This document shows, one piece after another, positions 25,211 to 32,948 of a DNA stretch of 64,000 nucleotides; position 1 is the first letter of the stretch; each line of letters opens with the position of its first letter. This DNA comes from Paenibacillus cellulosilyticus. Lineage in GTDB: Bacteria > Bacillota > Bacilli > Paenibacillales > Paenibacillaceae. The notes under the pieces are model-generated. The model was not told the DNA's origin. It made no database searches and saw nothing but the letters and a program-made list of their open reading frames with translations. Location: assembly GCF_003182255.1 (NCBI RefSeq), contig NZ_QGTQ01000005.1, positions 62,001-126,000 of the forward strand, in the 5' to 3' direction. The position numbers and the translations under genes are program-made.

Positions 25211-25855
25211 TTATCTGCTCTTCACGTAGTCGAGGAACATCCCTTTAAGGATGAGCAGCTGCGGTCTCGATTCGAGATCCGATTCGAACAGCAGAATGTT
25301 GTTCTGCAGCGAGAGCTGCCGCGAGAACTGGCCGAAGGCGTTCATGATCGTCGTCAGCGTCTCCTTGACTTGCAGATCCGAACGGATCGAGCCATCCTCA
25401 ATCCCCGATTGAACAATGGTGGCCCAATGGTGTGAAATACGCCGATGCAGCGCAACGAACGACTCCATATCTTCAACGGGCTCAAGCGAATGTGCAGCGT
25501 AGCTGTCGAAGTCGATCATATATTTTGCGCTTGCGCGGTCATGCTCCTGGATGAGGAAGTCGAACAGCCGCTCCAGCTTGTCCAGGCACGATCCCGGCAG
25601 CCCCGCGGTCGTCATGAAAGCATCATGAATCGGCTGCAGCAGCTTGGTCGCCACCGCAACGATCAGCTTGTCCTTCTTCGGAAAATACCGAAACAGCGTA
25701 GCGATGCCGATATTGGCTGCGTCCGCGATATGCTGCATCGATGTTTTCTCGATTCCTCGACTTATAAACTCGCGCTCCGCGGCCTCTACAATCGTAAGCT
25801 GTCGCTGTTGTTTGCCGTCGAGCCGTTCCTTCTCGTACCGTTCTTTAGCGTCCAT
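25211..25855 (-). CDS. TetR/AcrR family transcriptional repressor
   Basis: This 214-residue regulator has a TetR-type N-terminal helix-turn-helix (about 18-62: TIVEAAEREFISRGIEKTSM, then IADAANIGIATLFRYFPKKDKL) and an all-helical ligand and dimerisation domain to the C-terminus. It is divergent from an SDR oxidoreductase gene, and two palindromes lie in the shared intergenic region (25957-25991). It probably represses both the SDR gene and itself until a ligand, perhaps the SDR substrate, binds. The start follows AGGTATGG weakly. It ends at its own hairpin terminator. Confidence 0.92.
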   Translation of the reverse strand: MDAKERYEKERLDGKQQRQLTIVEAAEREFISRGIEKTSMQHIADAANIGIATLFRYFPKKDKLIVAVATKLLQPIHDAFMTTAGLPGSCLDKLERLFDFLIQEHDRASAKYMIDFDSYAAHSLEPVEDMESFVALHRRISHHWATIVQSGIEDGSIRSDLQVKETLTTIMNAFGQFSRQLSLQNNILLFESDLESRPQLLILKGMFLDYVKSR

Positions 25856-25956
25856 ACCTGATTACCTTTCATGGGCCGATTAGCCATAAAATATAACCGT
25901 ATTATAACGATGCCAACTCATTCTAGGCAAGGAGCGTTGCGTTCCCTTTATGATGG

Positions 25957-25991
25957 TGATATAGTCTATATCATAGTGATATAAACACTAT
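25957..25991. promoter_or_regulatory. Two adjacent palindromes, candidate TetR operators
   Basis: TGATATAGTCTATATCA (25957-25973) is a perfect 7-3-7 palindrome. It abuts ATAGTG (25973-25978) paired with CACTAT (25986-25991). They lie 28-60 bp upstream of the SDR start, where a promoter would be, and between divergent TetR and SDR genes. Confidence 0.7.
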
Positions 25992-26018
25992 CATTTTACT
26001 TCAAGGGAGAGATGATCG

Positions 26019-26771
26019 ATGAGCCGTCTAGCGAATAAAGTAGCCATCATTACAGGTGCAGGAAGCGGTATGGGCCGGGAGGAAGCACTGTTGTTTGCGC
26101 GCGAAGGCGCGAAGGTGGTTGCAACTGACATCAATGAAGCAGCGGTGCAGGCCGTCGTGAAGGAGATTGAGGCGGAGGGTGGCGTGGCCACGGCAATCGC
26201 GCACAACGTCGCATCGGAAGAGCAGTGGATCGGCGTCGTTGCAGCGACAGTCGAGGCTTATGGCAAAGTCGACATTCTCGTTAATAACGCAGGTATTTCG
26301 TTCGCGGTCGGCATGTTGGATACAACGGTCGAGCAGTGGGACAAAGTAATGAATATTAACCTATCCAGCGTGTTTCTCGGGATGAAGCACGTGGTTCCTC
26401 ATATGCAGCACAACAAAGGCGGTTCGATCGTGAATATCTCGTCGATCGCTGGCATTACCGGCAGCCAAGGCGCTGGTGCCTATACCGCATCGAAGGGCGC
26501 CGTTCGCATGCTGAGCAAAGCGGCTGCTGTCGACTACGGGAAGGACAACATCCGAGTCAACTCGGTTCATCCGGGCTTTATCGAGACGCCGATGAGCAAG
26601 GAGTTCGTGAACAACGAGCAAATGCTTGGGTGGTTCCTGTCCCAGACGGCGCTGCCTCGCGTCGGACAAGCCGTCGAGGTTGCAAAGGCCGTCCTGTTCC
26701 TCGCATCGGATGATGCGTCTTACCTGACAGGCATCGAGCTGCCGGTCGATGGCGGCGTGACGGCGAAGTAA
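26019..26771 (+). CDS. Short-chain dehydrogenase/reductase (SDR)
   Basis: This 250-residue classical SDR oxidoreductase has the Rossmann cofactor motif TGAGSGMG (about 12-19), with an Asp at the end of strand 2 (TDIN) favouring NAD(H). NNAG is at about 89-92 and the catalytic residues are S142, Y155 and K159 (YTASK). Its C-terminal SYLTGIELPVDGG is typical of 3-oxoacyl-reductase/glucose-dehydrogenase-like members. The substrate is not predictable. GGGAGAG precedes the ATG. It is probably controlled by the divergent TetR repressor. No terminator is visible directly downstream; a set of palindromic repeats follows. Confidence 0.93.
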   Translation: MSRLANKVAIITGAGSGMGREEALLFAREGAKVVATDINEAAVQAVVKEIEAEGGVATAIAHNVASEEQWIGVVAATVEAYGKVDILVNNAGISFAVGMLDTTVEQWDKVMNINLSSVFLGMKHVVPHMQHNKGGSIVNISSIAGITGSQGAGAYTASKGAVRMLSKAAAVDYGKDNIRVNSVHPGFIETPMSKEFVNNEQMLGWFLSQTALPRVGQAVEVAKAVLFLASDDASYLTGIELPVDGGVTAK

Positions 26772-26843
26772 GGTTGTCAGCCTAGTTCGGCGTTGGCGGC
26801 AGAGGCAGAGGCAGCGGTGGACCTCAGCCGGGCGGCGGGTACC

Positions 26844-27034
26844 AAGCGTGGTTCTACTACACTTAATTGAAATGAATGAAAGTATGTTGCCGTTTAAGTG
26901 TGGCTCTACCACACTTAAACGGATGAGCGCTGCCTCAGAAGCGTATTATTGTGGTGTTTAGTGTGGTTTTACTGCACTTAATTAGCACAGGATGTGGCTA
27001 GCAGCTGATTAAGTGTGTTTTCACCACGCTTAAT
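26844..27034. repeat. Four degenerate copies of a TTAAGTGTGG-type palindromic repeat
   Basis: Copy 2 (26891-26921) is perfect: arms CGTTTAAGTGTGG and CCACACTTAAACG around CTCTA. Copy 4 (27007-27034) has GATTAAGTGTG and CACGCTTAATC. Copies 1 (26844-26865) and 3 (26957-26982) are weaker. The recurring core is TTAAGTGTGG facing CCACACTTAA with a pyrimidine-rich loop. This is a REP-like, transcribed-hairpin type of element. Confidence 0.75.
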
Positions 27035-27112
27035 CGAATCTGGGGATGACCGGAATCACCACACGCTAGTGGAAGTTAGTAGCTGCCGTATTAGACGCAT
27101 ATATACGACACA

Positions 27113-27160
27113 AGAGTTGTCTCAGACGCCTATCAGGCGGGTGAGGCAGCTCTTTCTTTA
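27113..27160 (+). terminator. Strong terminator hairpin 340 bp after the SDR gene
   Basis: AAGAGTTGTCTCA pairs throughout with TGAGGCAGCTCTT (G-T wobbles), with an inner CGCCT/AGGCG stem, followed by TCTTTCTTT. It probably ends SDR transcription, or attenuates a leader of the YtaF-like gene. Confidence 0.75.
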
Positions 27161-27335
27161 TGTGCATGCACGTTATATCCAATTTGGCTCTATTGCGACC
27201 GTGATCTAGCCGTTGCTCTCCGTGCTTAGCCAGCAGTCAAACGATGGTGAATAGCTGACGGCCGCAAAGTTTTTCGATCATCTGGGCGTTAGCCCGCATA
27301 TCATATCTGACCGAACGATTGGGAGGTCAACGGGT

Positions 27336-27914
27336 ATGCATTGGCTAACAATTGCGATGATCGGCATTGCCGCTAATTTGGATAATTTGGGCATCGGGAT
27401 GACGTTCGGGGCACGCAAGGTTCACATTCCACTGATATCGAGCCTGGTGATTGCGATATTGTCGATGATCGCGACCTGCTTATCCATGCTGCTGGGTCAT
27501 TACCTGTCCAGTCTGCTGCCTGCCTACTGGGGGAACTTGATCGGCGGTCTCATGATTATCACGCTTGGCGTTTGGGGCTTAATCAGCAGCCTGCGCAAGC
27601 GCAGCGATAGTGACATCATTGCCCAGATTGCTGATGACAAGGATAAGAACAAGGATCAGGTCATATCATGGGTTGAATCGTTCTCGCTAGGCTTCGCCTT
27701 GTCGCTCAATTGCATTGCAAGCAGCCTCGGAGCTGGCGCGAGCGGCGTGTCGCCATGGTTCACCGCATTGTCGGTTGGCTTCTTCTCGCTTGTATCGATC
27801 GACATCGGAGGTCGGATGGGCAAACGTATCGCGCACTCATGGCTTGGGAAGTATTCCGAGCTGTTAGGCTGCCTGCTGCTGATCGCAATAGGCTGTTACG
27901 AGGTTATCGTATAG
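27336..27914 (+). CDS. MntP/YtaF family membrane protein, paralog 1
   Basis: This 192-residue protein has about six hydrophobic helices and the internal two-fold repeat of the MntP/YtaF family. Repeat one carries the hallmark NLDNLGIGMTFGARK. Repeat two carries SLNCIASSLGAGASGVSP, where the usual Asp is Asn. YtaF is a sporulation-associated membrane protein, while MntP proteins export manganese. The loss of the second Asp argues against simple equivalence to MntP. A close paralog is encoded at 40485-41087. GGGAGGTCAACGGGT precedes the ATG. It is monocistronic with a terminator at 27942. Confidence 0.85.
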   Translation: MHWLTIAMIGIAANLDNLGIGMTFGARKVHIPLISSLVIAILSMIATCLSMLLGHYLSSLLPAYWGNLIGGLMIITLGVWGLISSLRKRSDSDIIAQIADDKDKNKDQVISWVESFSLGFALSLNCIASSLGAGASGVSPWFTALSVGFFSLVSIDIGGRMGKRIAHSWLGKYSELLGCLLLIAIGCYEVIV

Positions 27915-27941
27915 GGAATACCGTTTGCTCCATATTGTCAG

Positions 27942-27980
27942 AAGGCCCATTTCCTTATGTCCGGAAATGGGCCTTTCTTA
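27942..27980 (+). terminator. Terminator after YtaF-like paralog 1
   Basis: AAGGCCCATTTCC and GGAAATGGGCCTT are perfect 13-bp arms around TTATGTCC, followed by TCTTAGTTG. Confidence 0.82.
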
Positions 27981-28068
27981 GTTGATGTTATACCGGTGAT
28001 TCGATCTGAAACTTTTTATCATTTAAAAGCGTCATTTGTATGATCTTGTAAGAAAAGGAGGAGAGGAA

Positions 28069-28344
28069 TTGAAGAAAACACTGATTCTGTGTGCTGTCGT
28101 GGCGACGCTGGCGGTAGGAGGCACAGCCGTATACGCGCAAGTGAACGGCAGTGGACAAGCCGTTCAACATAATGGCGAACGTGCTGTGAAATATTCGAGG
28201 GAAGAGGTCAAATATTACTCGGACATTATTATTGGTGTAGAAGCCGGGAAATTGCCTCGCTCGGATATTCATAAAGCGAGAGAATTTCTTCTGAATAGAG
28301 CCGACATATACCCAGAACTTATTGAGCGATACGGTATTCAATAA
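28069..28344 (+). CDS. Small secreted protein of unknown function
   Basis: This 91-residue protein has a clear signal peptide (MKKTLILCAVVATLAVGGTA, cleavage near VYAQ) and a short polar mature part (about 66 residues) rich in Glu, Tyr and Ile with the motif YYSDIIIGVEAGKLPRSDIHKAREFLL. I do not recognise it. The TTG start at 28069 is supported by a perfect AAGGAGG seven bases upstream, and an earlier in-frame TTG at 28036 lacks a site. It stands alone between terminators. Confidence 0.75.
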   Translation: MKKTLILCAVVATLAVGGTAVYAQVNGSGQAVQHNGERAVKYSREEVKYYSDIIIGVEAGKLPRSDIHKAREFLLNRADIYPELIERYGIQ

Positions 28345-28355
28345 CGTGATTAGAT

Positions 28356-28392
28356 GCCCGTTGCTTGGTTAACCCAGGCAGCGGGCTTATTT
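28356..28392 (+). terminator. Terminator after the small secreted protein gene
   Basis: GCCCGTTGCTTGG pairs with CCAGGCAGCGGGC (two wobbles), followed by TTATTTC. Confidence 0.75.
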
Positions 28393-28405
28393 CATTATCC
28401 TTGTT

Positions 28406-28462
28406 GATCAAAAGAAACAAGCGGTGTTCCACGTCGTTACATCATGACGTGGAACACCGCTT
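28406..28462 (-). terminator. Terminator of the PadR/MFS operon
   Basis: AAGCGGTGTTCCACGTC and GACGTGGAACACCGCTT form a perfect 17-bp stem; the minus strand continues GTTTCTTTTG. Confidence 0.88.
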
Positions 28463-28475
28463 ACCCTGTTACGAA

Positions 28476-30008
28476 TTAATGAGAAGCCGGCTTGATTTCC
28501 GCATGCTCCATCTCACTCAGCTTCTTGCGGCCCATGAAGAACGTGAAGAGCAGCGCCAGGGCGGAAGGAATGACAGCCCATGCGAACGTATGCGTGATGG
28601 AATAAGAGAGACCATTCGTGATTTTGTCCAATACGGCCTCCGGAATGTACTTCCGCATCTCAGGCGCCAGAATGGCGCGCGGATCGCTGAGGTTGACTTC
28701 AGCCGGAAGCTGGCTCTTCTCGTCAGCCGTGAACAGCTTGCCGAATTGATTCAGCATCGTGTGGCTCTGAATAATGCCGAACACCGTAATGCCGATCGTC
28801 ATACCGAGCGAACGGAGGAAGTTCAGCGTTGCAGAAGCCGTTCCCCGTTCCTGCGGCGAGAAGGAGAAGATCGCAGCGTTACTGAGCACCGAGAACGAAG
28901 CGCCGATGCCGAGTCCGACCAGAACCATGAAGATGACAACCGTATAACGATGCGAATCGACGCCAAGCGTTGTCAGCAAAATGTTGCCGACCGTCAGCAG
29001 CGCGAGCGTCGGAAGCATGAGCGTGCGGAACGACAGCTTCATCATAAGCGCGCCGCCCAAGGACGCCGTTACGACGGAACCGAGCATCATCGGCAGCAGC
29101 ACAAGACCGGAATCGGTCGACTTGCCGCCGAATACACCTTGAATATAGATCGGGATGTAGACCGAAGCCGTAATGAATGCAGCGCCGCTGAACATCGCGA
29201 TCGCATTGCTCGACCAGTACAATTTGTTTTTGAACATGCTGAACTTGATAATAGGCTCTGCTGCAACCCGCTCGATGAAGATGAACGAAATGATGAGTAC
29301 GGCGAAACCGGCGAACAGACCGAGGATGACGCCCGAATCCCACGCGTATTCTTTGCCGCCCAATTCCAGTGCGAACATGAGGCAGACAACGGCGCCAACG
29401 AGCGCTGCTGCACCAAGCCAGTCAATTTTCTGCTTGCTGTGCTCAACGGATTCTTTATAGAAGAATGCAACTAGTACGAACGCGATCAGGCCAAGCGGAA
29501 GGTTGATGTAGAAGATCCATTCCCACTGAATATAGTCAGTGATGTAAGCGCCAAGCAGCGGGCCAAAAATACTCGACATGCCGAATACGGCGCCAAACAA
29601 TCCGCCCAGCTTGCCGCGGCTCTCAGGCGCTACAGCGTCGAACATGATCGTGAAGGCAATCGGCACGAGTGCGCCGCCCCCGATCCCCTGGATCGCGCGA
29701 TAAATACTCAACTGAACGATCGATGTTGCGGTGCCGCAAAGAATCGACCCCAGCATAAAGACGATAATACCGAATACGAAAAATTTCTTGCGGCCATACA
29801 TATCGGACAGCTTGCCGAATATCGGCATACCCGCCATCTCGGCAACCATATAAGCCGATGTTACCCATACAAATTTGTCTAAGCCCCCGAGTTCGCCGAC
29901 AATGGTGCCCATGGCAGTTGCTACGATCGTATTGTCCATGGATGCCATGAGAATACCAAGCAGCAAGCCGGCGATAACAAGGCCAGCGTTTTTACGTTGT
30001 GCGCTCAT
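28476..30008 (-). CDS. DHA2 family MFS drug efflux transporter (14 segments)
   Basis: This 510-residue major facilitator transporter is of the EmrB/QacA (DHA2) group with about 14 membrane segments. Motif D1-like MASMDNTIVATAMGTIV is at the first helix, motif A is GKLSDMYGRKKF and motif C-like Gly-rich GAVFGMSSIFGPLLGA is present. Such pumps export drugs or toxic metabolites using the proton gradient. ATG 30008 was chosen for GAAGGGA upstream; an earlier ATG at 30059 lies inside the PadR gene. It starts one base before the PadR stop region ends, so the PadR regulator and pump form one operon. PadR probably represses this operon. Confidence 0.93.
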   Translation of the reverse strand: MSAQRKNAGLVIAGLLLGILMASMDNTIVATAMGTIVGELGGLDKFVWVTSAYMVAEMAGMPIFGKLSDMYGRKKFFVFGIIVFMLGSILCGTATSIVQLSIYRAIQGIGGGALVPIAFTIMFDAVAPESRGKLGGLFGAVFGMSSIFGPLLGAYITDYIQWEWIFYINLPLGLIAFVLVAFFYKESVEHSKQKIDWLGAAALVGAVVCLMFALELGGKEYAWDSGVILGLFAGFAVLIISFIFIERVAAEPIIKFSMFKNKLYWSSNAIAMFSGAAFITASVYIPIYIQGVFGGKSTDSGLVLLPMMLGSVVTASLGGALMMKLSFRTLMLPTLALLTVGNILLTTLGVDSHRYTVVIFMVLVGLGIGASFSVLSNAAIFSFSPQERGTASATLNFLRSLGMTIGITVFGIIQSHTMLNQFGKLFTADEKSQLPAEVNLSDPRAILAPEMRKYIPEAVLDKITNGLSYSITHTFAWAVIPSALALLFTFFMGRKKLSEMEHAEIKPASH

Positions 30009-30009
30009 G

Positions 30010-30663
30010 TTACGTTGTTCCCTTCGATTGTGATTTGATGTCTTGCGGATGCGCTCCATCAGGAGGTGTGGTCATATGCCAATTAATTTCACCGTCCGAT
30101 TGTTCCGTAAGACTACCATTCCTAATGTCTTCCTTGAATGCCATCAGCCATTGCAGCTCTGATTCCAATTGATGGATGATATATTCCGCCTCAATGACGA
30201 ATATTCTTGAAAGACCAAGCCCTCTAGCGAATTCAATGCCTGCCCGCCGTTCAGCGATCGCCTTGCGGATGAATCCGATGCGACGATCCAGCAGATCATT
30301 CATTTCCAGCGGAGGAACATGCCCGATGAAAGCCAGCGCAGCAGGAAAATGAGGATATTCCTTCATTGGCTCATAGATCAGCTCCCGAAGCCAATCGTGA
30401 AACCCTAACCTTCCCACCTCTGTAGGTGCGTAGATCGTCCGTTCGGGGTGCCTCCCTTCCCGCTGGGTTTCCAGCGGAACGATCCATCCTTGCTTCAGCA
30501 GCGCCTCCACGACGGAATACAACGAGCCGTTGTTCAGCTTGATGACGTCGGGTATGCCGCGCTCCTTCATCGTTGCCGACATCTCGTACGGATGCATCGG
30601 CTTCTCATGAAGCAGCGACAAGACGGCGAGTGCCAGCATGTTGGATATTTTACGGGCGGCCAT
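30010..30663 (-). CDS. PadR family transcriptional regulator
   Basis: This 217-residue PadR-type repressor has a winged helix at about 5-85 (SNMLALAVLSLLHEKPMHPYEM, LNNGSLYSVVEALLKQGWI, and the wing ERTIYAPTEVG). A long C-terminal dimerisation helix region (Vir_C-like, about 95-190) and a polar tail follow. AAGGGAG lies eight bases before ATG 30663; a GTG at 30672 is too close. It is directly followed by the MFS pump, a classic PadR/efflux arrangement, and probably autoregulates the pair in response to a toxic compound. Confidence 0.92.
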   Translation of the reverse strand: MAARKISNMLALAVLSLLHEKPMHPYEMSATMKERGIPDVIKLNNGSLYSVVEALLKQGWIVPLETQREGRHPERTIYAPTEVGRLGFHDWLRELIYEPMKEYPHFPAALAFIGHVPPLEMNDLLDRRIGFIRKAIAERRAGIEFARGLGLSRIFVIEAEYIIHQLESELQWLMAFKEDIRNGSLTEQSDGEINWHMTTPPDGAHPQDIKSQSKGTT

Positions 30664-30864
30664 TGCCTTCACTCCCTTCTAACTACCAGTTACCGTATAG
30701 TCGAAATCGAGTATACGAGATCAAATAGTCGCTGTCATCGTTCTAGAGACGTAGACAACAGCAAAGTATTCGTAAGAAGTTGCTGGCTTAACAATTTACT
30801 TACTATATTTGGATTGTCCGGCCTTATACAATAGGAGTAGCTCAATCTCATGGGGAGGTTCACG

Positions 30865-31872
30865 ATGAAAGCAGAGGCACAAGCAGCAGGCCAGTTGATG
30901 CGTGCGCTCGTTTACGACCAATATGGAAAGCCAGATGTACTTCGTATCGAAAAGGTGGAGATGCCTGTCCCGAAGGAGCATGAGGTGCTGATTGCGGTCC
31001 ATGCTGCGTCGCTCAACTCATGGGACTGGGATCGGCTGCTCGGCAAGCCGTTCGCCAACCGGATTGACGGACTGCGCAGGCCGCGTTATCGGATTCTTGG
31101 CGCCGACGTAGCAGGCCGGGTAATCGCTGTCGGTACGGCAGTGCGGCGCTATCGGCCAGGCGACGAGGTGTTCGGAGATATTTCTGGCTGTGGCTGGGGC
31201 GGGTTCGCTGAATATGTGTGCGCGAGTGAAGGGGCGCTAACGTCGAAACCGCAAGGAGTTAGCTTCGAGCAGGCGGCAGCAATCCCGCAAGCAGCGGTTC
31301 TAGCTCTGCAAGGGCTGCGTAAGCGAGGCGGGCTGGAGAAGGGGCATCACGTGCTCATTAACGGAGCGGGAGGCGGCGTGGGTACGTTCGCCATTCAATA
31401 CATAAAGCTGCAAGGGGCGCGGGTGACGGCCGTCGATGCTGCCGAGAAGCTGGAGATGCTCCGATCCGTTGGAGCGGATCAAGTGCTGGATTATCGAACG
31501 GAGGATTTTGCAGCAGGCGGGCCGCAATATGACCTGATCCTCGATGTCGTCGGCTATCGGTCGGTGCTCGAGGTGCAGCGTGCGCTGAAGCCAGGCGGTT
31601 CCTATGTGATGATCGGTGGGACTTCGAATCGTATCATTCAGGCTGCGCTAACGGCACCGCTAATTGCATGGTTCACTCGCAAAAAAGTAAAGGTGCTGCT
31701 CCATAAGCCGAGCCATGATGATCAGCTCATCTGGAAGTCACTCGTCGAGACGGGGCAGGTCGTGCCTGTCATCGATCGGCAATTTGCCTTCGATAACGTT
31801 ATAGAGGCATTCAAATATTACGAGGCAGGGCATGTGAAAGGGAAGATCGTCGTCAGCATGGTGACGGGATGA
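30865..31872 (+). CDS. Medium-chain NAD(P)-dependent alcohol dehydrogenase/quinone oxidoreductase-like
   Basis: This 335-residue MDR-superfamily protein has a GroES-like N-terminal domain (about 10-130) and a Rossmann domain with the NADPH motif NGAGGGVGTFAIQ at about 166-178. The catalytic zinc Cys/His set of zinc alcohol dehydrogenases is absent, pointing to the quinone-oxidoreductase-like or zinc-independent reductase group. ATG 30865 follows GGGGAGG by six bases. It is divergent from PadR by about 200 bp and monocistronic, with a terminator at 31878. The substrate is unknown. Confidence 0.9.
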   Translation: MKAEAQAAGQLMRALVYDQYGKPDVLRIEKVEMPVPKEHEVLIAVHAASLNSWDWDRLLGKPFANRIDGLRRPRYRILGADVAGRVIAVGTAVRRYRPGDEVFGDISGCGWGGFAEYVCASEGALTSKPQGVSFEQAAAIPQAAVLALQGLRKRGGLEKGHHVLINGAGGGVGTFAIQYIKLQGARVTAVDAAEKLEMLRSVGADQVLDYRTEDFAAGGPQYDLILDVVGYRSVLEVQRALKPGGSYVMIGGTSNRIIQAALTAPLIAWFTRKKVKVLLHKPSHDDQLIWKSLVETGQVVPVIDRQFAFDNVIEAFKYYEAGHVKGKIVVSMVTG

Positions 31873-31877
31873 ATAGG

Positions 31878-31920
31878 GGCCGAAGCAGCGCCGGGGAGGC
31901 AGGCTGTTTCGGCCTTCTTT
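31878..31920 (+). terminator. Terminator after the MDR oxidoreductase gene
   Basis: GGCCGAA and TTCGGCC with a 23-base loop, followed by TTCTTT. Confidence 0.6.
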
Positions 31921-31936
31921 GAATGATCTAAGGGGA

Positions 31937-31970
31937 AGAGGAATCATGTAACGAATGGTATGAATCCTCT
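31937..31970. repeat. Near-perfect inverted repeat upstream of Mn-catalase
   Basis: AGAGGAATCAT and ATGAATCCTCT pair with one mismatch around 12 bases. It sits 68-100 bp before the catalase start and could be an operator or leader hairpin. Confidence 0.4.
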
Positions 31971-32037
31971 ACCGGTCGGGAATGGTAAACCTGTCCAATA
32001 AAATTACGATGCGAGTAGGAAGGGAGCACCCCAAAGG

Positions 32038-32892
32038 ATGTACTACTTCAAAGAAGGGCTCATTAACATCATCGAGCCCGATCAACCGGATCCGGCGGCA
32101 GCCAAAGTATTGCAGGAGGCGCTTGGCGGACAGTTCGGTGAAATGCGGACGATGATGCAGTATTTCTTCCAAAGCTCGAACTTTAGAGGGAAGGAACGGC
32201 AGTATCGCGACTTGCTCAAAGGCGTGTTCTTAGAAGAAATTGCACATGTCGAGCTGGTGCAGACGACGATCAACCAGCTGTTGAACGGTGCAGGCGTGTC
32301 CACCCCAGGCAACGCCGGCGCGGATGGCGCCCCGCTCGATGAAGCGGTGAAGCATGCGAATCCGCACCATTTTATCGTTGGCGCGCAAAGCTCGCTCCCA
32401 GTCGACGCAGGCGGCAACCCATGGAACGGCTCGTGGGTGTACAACCATGGCAACTTGATTGCAGACATGCTCAATAACGTTGTGCTTGAATCGACGGGCG
32501 TTCTGCAGAAGACGAGAATATACGAGATGAGCTCGAACAAAACGCTCCGCGAGACGCTCGGGTTCCTCATCGTTCGCGACAATGCCCATCAGAACGCATT
32601 CGCTAAAGCGCTTGAGACATTGGGCGTGGACTGGGCGAAGCTGTTCCCTGTCCCTAATTATGACCTGAACAAATATCCCGAATGCCGGAAGTTTGTTGAT
32701 ATGGGCTATCACAATGCGCAATTTAACTTCAGACTCGATCCGACTCGGATCGGGGAGATTTTCCAGGGTGAGAGTCCTAGCCGCAATAAAGGGGAACTCA
32801 GGGTTATCGATCCTCCGGCAGGCTTCCCGGCGCCTGAGTTTCCGGAGATGCCGAACGAGCATAGCCCTGGCCTTACGGATATGGGTAGATAA
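32038..32892 (+). CDS. Manganese catalase
   Basis: This 284-residue dimanganese catalase decomposes hydrogen peroxide to water and oxygen without heme. The metal ligands are all visible: E35 (GQFGEM), E67 and H70 (LEEIAHVE), E151 (VLESTG) and H184 (RDNAHQNAF). The C-terminal Pro-rich tail of about 30 residues (PPAGFPAPEFPEMPNEHSP) is typical of Bacillus-group members, some of which are spore coat (CotJC-like) enzymes. ATG 32038 follows GGAAGGGAG with long spacing. It is monocistronic. Cytoplasmic or spore location cannot be decided from sequence. Confidence 0.95.
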   Translation: MYYFKEGLINIIEPDQPDPAAAKVLQEALGGQFGEMRTMMQYFFQSSNFRGKERQYRDLLKGVFLEEIAHVELVQTTINQLLNGAGVSTPGNAGADGAPLDEAVKHANPHHFIVGAQSSLPVDAGGNPWNGSWVYNHGNLIADMLNNVVLESTGVLQKTRIYEMSSNKTLRETLGFLIVRDNAHQNAFAKALETLGVDWAKLFPVPNYDLNKYPECRKFVDMGYHNAQFNFRLDPTRIGEIFQGESPSRNKGELRVIDPPAGFPAPEFPEMPNEHSPGLTDMGR

Positions 32893-32901
32893 GCGCAGCA
32901 C

Positions 32902-32940
32902 GAAGAAGCATGGAGATCCATTCTCCATGCTTCTTCTAGT
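32902..32940. terminator. Bidirectional terminator between Mn-catalase and MBL genes
   Basis: GAAGAAGCATGGAGA and TCTCCATGCTTCTTC form a perfect 15-bp stem with a 5-base loop and T-rich flanks. Confidence 0.85.
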
Positions 32941-32948
32941 TCTTCTAG

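Larger units (their letters stand above)
26772..27335. other. 564-bp gap with palindromic repeats and a terminator
   Basis: This gap between the SDR and YtaF-like genes contains four related inverted repeats (26844-27034), a strong terminator hairpin (27113-27160) and about 175 bp of leader before the YtaF-like start. A 64-codon open frame at 27015-27209 crosses a repeat and the terminator and is not credible as a gene. I see no riboswitch consensus in the leader. Confidence 0.6.

Noticed and set aside
26844-27034. CRISPR array from the repeated TTAAGTGTGG elements
   Set aside because: The copies are palindromic and degenerate, spacing is irregular, no cas genes are near, and the sequence between copies varies in length.
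27015-27209. A 64-codon open frame in the SDR/YtaF-like gap
   Set aside because: It spans a palindromic repeat and a strong terminator, has no ribosome site and no recognisable protein pattern.
27170-27335. A yybP-ykoY manganese riboswitch before the MntP/YtaF-like gene
   Set aside because: I could not find the conserved yybP-ykoY blocks in this leader or in the leader of the paralog at 40485.
28365-29474. A 369-codon plus-strand open frame antisense to the MFS gene
   Set aside because: It is rich in Arg, Glu and Asp with no hydrophobic core, lies wholly opposite a clear DHA2 transporter, has no ribosome site and crosses the transporter's terminator.
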